From the NCBI GenBank assembly GCA_020846935.1, contig JADLCY010000004.1:148921-186842 (forward strand): a stretch of 37,922 bases of DNA, given 5' to 3'. The stretch is from Gemmatimonadaceae bacterium (lineage in GTDB: Bacteria; Gemmatimonadota; Gemmatimonadetes; Gemmatimonadales; Gemmatimonadaceae). Shown in pieces: positions 17,422-24,772 of the stretch. Numbering within the stretch: the stretch's first letter is position 1; each line of letters begins with the position of its first letter. The notes below the pieces were generated by a model that was not told the DNA's origin, searched no databases, and saw nothing but the letters and a program-made list of their open reading frames with translations. The translations under genes and the position numbers were made by a program.

Positions 17422-18027
17422 GTGGTAAGAGCACTTGCACTGACTGGTCTCCTGGTAGCCACCGTGGCTGCACAGGCAGCGGCCCAGGATGTCGATCGAA
17501 AGTACGTCGTGGGGATTCGGTCGGCCCTGATCGTCGGCACGATGGAACTGTCTGGCCTGGACCCCGCGTTTGGGGATCTGGCACCCGATGGCCCAAAGGG
17601 TCCGCACATGTCGGGGTTCTTCTTTCTCATCAAGGTGCGGCCGTTCCTGCGCATTGGCATCGAGACACTCGTCTCCAACTCGGACCAGACTGCGGCGACG
17701 ACGATGAACTACCAGGCTGCCGGTCCGGTCATTGAACTGTCGTACGGCAAGTCGTGGTTCGTTTCGGGCGGCCTGCACATGGGTGGAGTGATCGTAAACG
17801 CGATGTCGCGCCAGGGCTCCGAGCCTGCCCAAGGGGCAACGGCCGGGTCGTACTACAAGGGCAATGGCCTGTTCGTGGCGCCGTCGGTTGATGTCGGCCG
17901 CAGGTTCGGTCGGAGCGAGGCCGGTTTGTTCGCGAAGCGAGTCAACATCTTCGGCGAAAAGGAGCGGGGTGGGATCTCAGAATTCAGCTCAACGTTCGTC
18001 GGCCTGCGCTTCGCCGTCGGCCTGTAG
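17422..18027 (+). CDS. Secreted beta-barrel-like hypothetical protein
   Basis: A 201-aa protein starting at GTG 17422 with a signal peptide (about residues 1-22, ending AAQAAAQD). The remainder is made of alternating beta strands with glycine and aromatic residues and ends in FSSTFVGLRFAVGL, a C-terminal aromatic/hydrophobic strand of the kind recognised by the BAM machinery. This suggests a small outer-membrane barrel. I do not recognise a family. The multicopper oxidase gene starts 39 bp downstream on the same strand, so the two are probably one transcript and may share a role at the cell surface. Confidence 0.72.
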   Translation: MVRALALTGLLVATVAAQAAAQDVDRKYVVGIRSALIVGTMELSGLDPAFGDLAPDGPKGPHMSGFFFLIKVRPFLRIGIETLVSNSDQTAATTMNYQAAGPVIELSYGKSWFVSGGLHMGGVIVNAMSRQGSEPAQGATAGSYYKGNGLFVAPSVDVGRRFGRSEAGLFAKRVNIFGEKERGGISEFSSTFVGLRFAVGL

Positions 18028-18066
18028 TTCTCGCTGATCACCCTCCTTCGCGAACCGGAGACTTCC

Positions 18067-19434
18067 ATGGATTCCCATCGGCACGGAAACAGCACGCCGT
18101 CAGACGACGAGTACATGCAGGCCTATGAGTCCGCGCGGGCTGACGAAGGAAGGTCGGTCATGCGAGTAGACCTCGAGGCGCGGGAGATCGACTGGGAGTT
18201 CGTGCCGGGGCAGCGGACGCGTGCCTGGGCGTTTGGCGGCCAGGTTCCTGGCCCGACGATCGAGGCCCAGGTTGGCGACGTCCTCGAGATTCGCGTCATC
18301 AACCACCTCCCCGAACCGACGGTCGTACACTGGCACGGACTGCGGATCCCGGCCGTGATGGACGGGACGGAGCGGACGCAGAACCCAATCGCGCCCGGGG
18401 AGACCTTCACCTACCGGTTTCGCGTCCCAGACGCGGGCACGTTCTGGTACCACTCGCACTTCAACGAGACGGTGCAGCTGGAGCGTGGTCTGTACGGCGC
18501 GCTGATCGTGCGCGCTGCGGATGAGCCGGTGTTCGACGCCGATCGTACGTTCGTGCTGGACGACGTCGAGCTTGAGAGGGACGGCGAGATCAAGTCACCC
18601 GGCTGGTGGATCGAGTCACACGATGGCCGAGAAGGAAGCACGCGCCTTGTCAACGGCAGACAGCAACCAGAGATCCGGATGGCAGCAGGGCAGATCGAAC
18701 GGTGGCGCTTTGTGAATGCTGCGAGCGCTCGTTATGTGCGACTGTCAGTGGGTGGTCGGCCATTCAGAATCATCGGCACCGGTGGCGGCTTCATTCCTTC
18801 GCCTGTTGCGGCGACCGAAGTGCTCCTTGTCCCAGCGAATCGCACTGAACTTGTCGTCGGCCCATTCGCCAAGGGAGAGACACTACGGATTGAGGCGCTC
18901 CCCTTCAATCGTGGCTCGTTCAAGGCGCACAGGAAGCCTGAACTATTCGCGACCGTGCGTATTGGGGCTCCGGCGCCATCGATGACACAGCTTCCCGGAC
19001 GGTTGCGAGAGATCGAGCCGCTGGTGAGGGGCCCGGTCACGCCGAATCGCACCATACGACTCGGCTTCGGACTCGGGACGAAACACGGCGTCGAGTTCAA
19101 CATCGACCACAAGCAACATGATCACGCGGAACCGGTCCGCATTGGCGATCTGCAGGTCTGGGACGTCGTCAATCGTTCGCCGGTTCACCATCCGTTCCAC
19201 CTGCACGGGTACTTCTTTCAGATCCTCGCCGTGAACGGCAAACCGACCGACAAACTCTCATGGGAAGACACGGTGAATGTGTCGGCCTGGGGTAGCGTGC
19301 GCCTCGCGTGGCTGCCTGACGACAGGCCCGGCGGATGGATGTACCACTGCCATATCCTCGAACATCACGCAGCCGGAATGATGTCGCATTTCGAGGTCGT
19401 TCGTGACGATCGCGCACAGCAGGAACCGTCATGA
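18067..19434 (+). CDS. Multicopper oxidase (laccase/CueO-type cupredoxin enzyme)
   Basis: Oxidises phenolic substrates or metal ions (Cu+, Mn2+, Fe2+) while reducing O2 to water with four copper ions. All four copper-ligand blocks are visible in the 455-aa product: HWHG 88-91, WYHSH 127-131, HHPFHLHG 374-381 and HCHILEHHAAGMM from 427. The type 1 copper Cys is Cys428 and the axial Met follows in the AGMM segment. Three cupredoxin domains fit the length. Odd: no Tat or Sec signal peptide is visible, the protein opening with a hydrophilic MDSHRHGNSTPSDDEY. The true N-terminus may be missing, or the enzyme may be cytoplasmic. GGAG about 9 nt before ATG supports this start. It follows a beta-barrel gene by 39 bp. 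Substrate unresolved. Confidence 0.94.
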   Translation: MDSHRHGNSTPSDDEYMQAYESARADEGRSVMRVDLEAREIDWEFVPGQRTRAWAFGGQVPGPTIEAQVGDVLEIRVINHLPEPTVVHWHGLRIPAVMDGTERTQNPIAPGETFTYRFRVPDAGTFWYHSHFNETVQLERGLYGALIVRAADEPVFDADRTFVLDDVELERDGEIKSPGWWIESHDGREGSTRLVNGRQQPEIRMAAGQIERWRFVNAASARYVRLSVGGRPFRIIGTGGGFIPSPVAATEVLLVPANRTELVVGPFAKGETLRIEALPFNRGSFKAHRKPELFATVRIGAPAPSMTQLPGRLREIEPLVRGPVTPNRTIRLGFGLGTKHGVEFNIDHKQHDHAEPVRIGDLQVWDVVNRSPVHHPFHLHGYFFQILAVNGKPTDKLSWEDTVNVSAWGSVRLAWLPDDRPGGWMYHCHILEHHAAGMMSHFEVVRDDRAQQEPS

Positions 19435-19712
19435 CATCGCAACTCCGCAGAGCCTCCGCAGCAGTGGAGTCGCGCCAGCTGCCTCGTCACGTTGCAGTCA
19501 TCGGAGCGGCCGGTGGCCTCGACCAAGGCATGTTCGACGCCCTGTGGGCAAGCGGGGATCGGTTTCACGGCCGCCGTCCGTGCACGGCAGAGCGGATTGT
19601 TGATGCACCGGTAGAATCGCAGGCTGCGGCGATCTCGTCGCTCGCCGACGGCCTCGCCCTTGCCCGCGGCGCCGCGATGATGCATGCGGGGCCGGAACCC
19701 TGCCTCGCGTGA
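19431..19712 (+). CDS. Small open frame overlapping the oxidase stop, doubtful
   Basis: A 93-codon frame that begins at the ATGA overlapping the multicopper oxidase stop, the classic arrangement for coupled translation. The product is Arg/Ala-rich with a short RHVAVIGAAGGLDQGMFDALW segment that recalls a nucleotide-binding turn, but no complete motif. No family recognised. Base composition and the nearby truncated VOC start make a decayed segment equally likely. Confidence 0.3.
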   Translation: MTSQLRRASAAVESRQLPRHVAVIGAAGGLDQGMFDALWASGDRFHGRRPCTAERIVDAPVESQAAAISSLADGLALARGAAMMHAGPEPCLA

Positions 19713-19721
19713 CGTCTCATC

Positions 19722-19797
19722 GAAGGAACCCGCAGTGACCAAGATCGCGCCATGCCTGGTGAGGAAGGGTGGCGAACCCTCGGTGACCCCCGATTGA
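19722..19797 (+). pseudogene. Remnant start of a VOC/PhnB-family gene (20 codons)
   Basis: GAAGGA (19722-19727) precedes GTG 19735 by 7 nt, and the first eight codons read MTKIAPCL, the usual opening of PhnB/YjdN-type VOC-superfamily proteins (typically MTKIxPCLWFDG). The frame then departs from the family and stops at TGA 19795. I read this as the 5' end of a lost VOC gene joined to the nhaA leader near 19758. An alternative is an unrelated leader peptide. Confidence 0.4.
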
Positions 19798-19860
19798 TTG
19801 GCGTTTCCGGCGCTGGGGCCTGCGCTTCGCTCCGCCGGAGATCATACCGCCGGGTGTCGC
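19752..19860 (+). ncRNA. Structured 5' leader of nhaA, candidate ion-sensing riboswitch
   Basis: About 110 nt upstream of nhaA with several compatible helices. Hairpin 19766-19770/19776-19780 has loop GGCGA. The 7-bp stem 19806-19812/19833-19839 is perfect. A CCCC run (19787-19790) can pair with GGGG (19815-19818). A second CGCCGG copy (19848-19853) competes with 19833-19838 for the same partner, an arrangement typical of an expression switch. Known lithium/sodium-responsive RNAs (nhaA-I, nhaA-II classes) precede nhaA genes, so this position is telling; I could not align to their consensus. No clear Shine-Dalgarno precedes ATG 19894. Confidence 0.45.
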
Positions 19861-19893
19861 TTTGCCCCCTTCCGCGACCTACCTTGCCACCTG

Positions 19894-21225
<1,332 letters not shown>

Positions 21226-21425
21226 GAAGCCGCGGGGTCGCCAGCAGCTGATCGGCGTGGCCAGCGACGTCGCCATCGTCGCCATCCTCGGCGTCGCGCG
21301 CGAGCGGCAAGAGCGACGACAAGGTCATGCGCCACCTCGCACCGGTCGAGCGCCACGGCCTTTCTGCCGGCGTGTGACCAGCACGGTCATCCACAGCCCG
21401 TGCGCGCATCTCCCCGGAAGGGCGC

Positions 21426-22382
21426 CTACGCCGCTGAACGCTCCGAGATACCGATGCGCTTCTTCACCAGGTACACGGGGCGGCGCTTGGTCTCCTCGAA
21501 CAGCCGGCCGAGGTACTCACCAAGGATGCCGAGGCAAAACAGCTGGACGGCCGACGAAAACAGGAGCACGAGGATGAGCGAGGTCCACCCTCGTGCCTCA
21601 CGCGGGTTGTAGCCCAGGATCGGGAAGTTGCCGATGTACTGGGCGAGCACTACGAGACCTAGCGCCACCGCCACCGTGCCCACAAAGAATCCGAGCAGCA
21701 TGATCGCCTGCAGCGGTCGATAGCTGAAGTTCACGATGCCGTCGCCGGCGAGCTTGAACAGCTTGCGCAGCGTGTACTTGGGCTCCCCGGCGAATCGCGC
21801 CGCGCGTTCGTAGGCGAGGCCGGTCTGGCGGAACCCGACCCACGTGCGCAAGCCGCGCACGAAGCGATTGCGCTCCGGCAGGCCATTGATTGCGTCGACC
21901 ACTTCGCCGCGCATCACGCAGAAGTCGCCCGAGTCCAGCGGAATGTCGAGCGTGGCAAGTCGCTTGAGCAGGCGATAGTAGGTGTGGTACGCGATGCGCT
22001 TGAACAGTCCTTCCTTGCGCTTCGTGCGGATCGCGTAGACCACGTCGTGGCCCTCGCGGATCTTCTCGATGAACGGGAGCAGCTCCTCGGGTGGATCCTG
22101 CAGGTCGGCGTCCATCACGCAGACGATGCTGCCGCCGGCGTGCTGCAGGCCCGCGGTGACCGCGGCCTGGTGACCGAAGTTGCGACTCAGCGAGACGACC
22201 TTCACGCGCGGGTCCTTGTCCGCGAGCCGTTCGAGAATCTCCAGCGTGCGGTCGCGGCTTCCGTCGTCGATGATGACGAGTTCCCACGCCTCGCCCCAGC
22301 TGGTCGACGCGGCGGACACGCGGCGATACAGCTCCTCGAGACCGTCTTCTTCGTTGTAGGCAGGAACGACGAGCGAGATCAT
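21426..22382 (-). CDS. GT2 glycosyltransferase with C-terminal membrane helices (GtrB/DPM1-like)
   Basis: Transfers a sugar from a nucleotide donor to polyprenyl phosphate, or a related reaction at the cytoplasmic face of the membrane. The 318-aa product begins MISLVVPAYNEEDGLEELYRR, with IIDDGSRDRTLEIL (38-50), SLSRNFGHQAAVTAG, and the metal/nucleotide DAD at 91-93 in VMDADLQDPPEELL. The acceptor region SGDFCVMRGEVVDAINGLPERNRFVRG is conserved in this family. Two hydrophobic segments at roughly 233-260 and 270-295 anchor it. A long same-frame extension upstream of ATG 22382 is Arg/Pro-rich and not protein-like. It converges with nhaA across 200 bp that holds no gene. Confidence 0.93.
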   Translation of the reverse strand: MISLVVPAYNEEDGLEELYRRVSAASTSWGEAWELVIIDDGSRDRTLEILERLADKDPRVKVVSLSRNFGHQAAVTAGLQHAGGSIVCVMDADLQDPPEELLPFIEKIREGHDVVYAIRTKRKEGLFKRIAYHTYYRLLKRLATLDIPLDSGDFCVMRGEVVDAINGLPERNRFVRGLRTWVGFRQTGLAYERAARFAGEPKYTLRKLFKLAGDGIVNFSYRPLQAIMLLGFFVGTVAVALGLVVLAQYIGNFPILGYNPREARGWTSLILVLLFSSAVQLFCLGILGEYLGRLFEETKRRPVYLVKKRIGISERSAA

Positions 22383-22743
22383 GTCACGACGGACGAGTGG
22401 ACGGCGGGACCGGATTCGGCGCGAGGCAGGTCGACCGGGCGTCGAGCGATGCACGTGTCGCAGCCTGCGCACGGTGCCAGGGTAGTATGCTCGCGCCCGG
22501 TGCCCGACAACAGGACGATGCACGCGTGCGCTCGTTCCAGCGGACCCGTGGACGTGGTGGGCACGCCAGGCGTCCAGGCGCCCGAACCCAGCGGGGCTGG
22601 ATATGCGCGGGCGAACCCAAACGCACGAACTGGATACAACCCGAGGCGGAATGGTGACGCTGCTCCACGGTGGGCAGCGCAACATTGGACATGGTCGGGC
22701 CTCCTCCACCCACTTGCGGATCCAGTCCCGCCGAGCCGAGTCT
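22383..22743. other. Divergent intergenic region between glycosyltransferase and Uma2 genes
   Basis: 361 bp. Apart from the candidate minus-strand promoter I see no gene or repeat. The plus-strand frame runs open through the Uma2 gene back to about 22603, but the added part does not resemble the family. Confidence 0.4.
22482..22510 (-). promoter_or_regulatory. Candidate promoter for the glycosyltransferase gene
   Basis: On the minus strand TTGTCG (revcomp 22505-22510), 17 bp, then TACTAC (revcomp 22482-22487), followed about 100 nt later by ATG 22382. Sequence match only. Confidence 0.35.
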
Positions 22744-23319
22744 ATGGGCATGCCAGCGCACGATCTCGGGTTCCACACGGTCGACGACGTCCTCGCCATC
22801 CCGAGCGACGGTCAGAGGTATGAACTCGTGTACGGCAGGCTGCTGGTGAGTCCCGCGCCCACCTTGCAGCACGAGCGCATTGTCAGGAAACTCGCGATGG
22901 CGCTTCACGTTTTCTGTGATCGTCACGGGCTCGGCGAGGCGTTCGGCGTGATCGCCGATCTCACGTGGGGCCGACGCGACGTCCTGGTACAGCCTGACAT
23001 CTTTGTGATGGGCGCCGCGGATCGGCATGCGCGCGGGTGGGAGGAGGTGCGACACGTCCCTCTCGTCGCGGAGATCCTGAGTCCAGCGACTCGCACGTAC
23101 GATCGATTCGACAAGCGCCGCGTCTACCAGGATCGCAACGTTGCCCTGTACTGGGTGATCGATCCGCGCAGCCGCACAGCGGAAATCTGGACGCCCGAGG
23201 CAGAGGCGCCTGTGGTCGAGCGCGAGCGCCTCGTTTGGGCGCCCGCGGGAGTGGGCGAGGTGTTCTCGATGGAGCTGAACGAGCTCTTCGTGTCGATCGA
23301 GAGTCAATTGGGCTTGTAG
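22744..23319 (+). CDS. Uma2-family (DUF820) PD-(D/E)xK endonuclease-like protein
   Basis: A 191-aa member of the Uma2 family, a restriction-endonuclease-like fold of largely unknown role, multiplied in many bacteria. The start MGMPAHDLGFHTVDDVLAI is followed by QRYELVYGRLLVSPAP, then the catalytic-core pattern: VQPDIFVM (Asp), LVAEILSPATRTYDRFDKRRVYQ (Glu and Lys) and VALYWVIDPRSRTAEIW, all in the family order. So the PD-(D/E)xK core looks intact. Earlier in-frame starts add non-homologous residues. It faces the convergent amidohydrolase gene with a terminator hairpin between them. Isolated single copies like this are common; no partner gene is evident. Confidence 0.9.
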   Translation: MGMPAHDLGFHTVDDVLAIPSDGQRYELVYGRLLVSPAPTLQHERIVRKLAMALHVFCDRHGLGEAFGVIADLTWGRRDVLVQPDIFVMGAADRHARGWEEVRHVPLVAEILSPATRTYDRFDKRRVYQDRNVALYWVIDPRSRTAEIWTPEAEAPVVERERLVWAPAGVGEVFSMELNELFVSIESQLGL

Positions 23320-23324
23320 CGAAA

Positions 23325-23350
23325 CGGGCACCGACCTGCGCCGGTGCCCG
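23325..23350. terminator. Bidirectional terminator-like hairpin between convergent genes
   Basis: A perfect 9-bp GC-rich stem (23325-23333 with 23342-23350) around an 8-nt loop, in the 55 bp between the Uma2 gene and the convergent amidohydrolase gene. On the minus strand it is followed by TTTCG. It fits termination in both directions. Confidence 0.7.
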
Positions 23351-23374
23351 CCATTCATCCACAAGCAGCCGACG

Positions 23375-24772
23375 TTACGGCACGATCTTCGGCTGCTGCT
23401 GCTTGATCTTCTCCATGTACTTCTGGAAGAACCACTTGTGGATGTCCATCATGTTGATCTCGCGGCCCTGGATATAGGACTGAATGATGTCGCTCGTCAT
23501 GTCCAGCGGCGTGCCCGTGGTGATGAGCAGCGTTCCCTCCTTGCCCACCTCCAGCGATCCGACCTTGTCCGCGACGCCCATGAACTCCGCGGCGTTGATC
23601 GTCACCGCCTTGAGTGCCTCGTCCTCAGGAAGGCCGAACGCGACCGCCACGCCGGCTTCCCACGGCAGACGATTGCTGTACAGTCCACCCGAGCCACCGG
23701 AGATGGCGAACTTCACACCGGCGGCGTGCAGCTTGCCCGGCGTGGCGTACGCATTGTCGTAGCCCTCGTACTGCCGGTCCGGCGCCGCCATGGTGCTCGT
23801 GAGGATCACCGGCACGTTTTCGGCCTTTAGACGATCGGCGACGAACAGCGCGTCGCGCCCACCGCGGATCACCAGCTTCACCTGTTCCTGCTTTGCCCAC
23901 GTGATGGCGTCGTTGATCTGCGCGGCGCCATCGGCGGCCACCACGACGGGGATCGCCTTGTCCAGCGCGGGAATCATCGCCGCATAACGCGTGTCGGTGC
24001 GCACTGATTGGCCCGTCTTGATCGCATCGCGGTACGCGCGCGCCTCCGAGAACCAATCCTTGATCTGCTGCACCTGCTCGGCGTAGCTCTTTGGCGGCGG
24101 GCCTGCAGGCCGGCCGCCGGGACCACCGCCGCCAAAGCGCGCGCGGCCCGTGGAATTCGGATCGGGCCACCGCACGTTGAGCGCGGCCGCACCCTTCATC
24201 GACATCTCTTCCCACGTCCAGCCCTCGAGCGACATCGCGCTCGACAACCCGGAGATCACACCGCCCTCCGGCGTGCTGAACGCCACGAGCACGCCCGCCG
24301 ACCGCGTCGTGCCGATGTGACGGCTCTCCGCGTTCACGCCGATCTCGGCACGCACGTTGGGGTTGAAGTCACCGGTTTCCCGGATGTCGTTGGAGACGTC
24401 CACCGCGCCAATCTCGGTGATGCCCACCGTGCTGTACGCATCCACGAGACCGGGGTAGATGTGCTTGCCGCTCACATCGACCACCTTCGCCCCGCGTGGC
24501 GTCGCCACCTCCGGCCCACCGATCGCGGTGATCTTGCCGCGTTCGAGCACGATCGTGCCGTTCTGGATCGTGCCCCTGGTGACGGTGTGCAGGGTTGCGC
24601 CCTTGAGCACCACCGGCGTCGACTGCGGGGGCACGGTCATGCGCACCTGTGCGCGCGACGAACCGGGGAGCAGGAGTCCGGCACCCGCCATCGCCAGGCC
24701 CAGGGTGGCGCGTCGCGCCGTTCCGATCATGGTTCGCATCGTCTGGATAGCTGAAGGAAGGGTGCAGGTCAT
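23375..24772 (-). CDS. Secreted amidohydrolase-fold protein lacking the N-terminal metal His pair
   Basis: A 465-aa exported protein of the amidohydrolase superfamily (imidazolonepropionase-like group). The N-terminal segment with RRATLGLAMAGAGLLLPGSSRAQ is a Tat/Sec-type signal. The beta-sandwich opening VVLKGATLHTVTRGTIQNGTIVLERGKI and the strand following it are family-typical. At the place where active members read PGLIDxHxH, this one has YPGLVDAYSTVG, so both metal His are gone. The C-terminal GGLYSNRLPWEAGVAVAFGL and KVGSLEVGKEGTLLITTG blocks are kept. It may be catalytically altered or a non-enzyme. The start overlaps the stop of the upstream fusion gene as ATGA (24769-24772), indicating translational coupling; ATG 24739 is an alternative. 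Confidence 0.85.
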   Translation of the reverse strand: MTCTLPSAIQTMRTMIGTARRATLGLAMAGAGLLLPGSSRAQVRMTVPPQSTPVVLKGATLHTVTRGTIQNGTIVLERGKITAIGGPEVATPRGAKVVDVSGKHIYPGLVDAYSTVGITEIGAVDVSNDIRETGDFNPNVRAEIGVNAESRHIGTTRSAGVLVAFSTPEGGVISGLSSAMSLEGWTWEEMSMKGAAALNVRWPDPNSTGRARFGGGGPGGRPAGPPPKSYAEQVQQIKDWFSEARAYRDAIKTGQSVRTDTRYAAMIPALDKAIPVVVAADGAAQINDAITWAKQEQVKLVIRGGRDALFVADRLKAENVPVILTSTMAAPDRQYEGYDNAYATPGKLHAAGVKFAISGGSGGLYSNRLPWEAGVAVAFGLPEDEALKAVTINAAEFMGVADKVGSLEVGKEGTLLITTGTPLDMTSDIIQSYIQGREINMMDIHKWFFQKYMEKIKQQQPKIVP

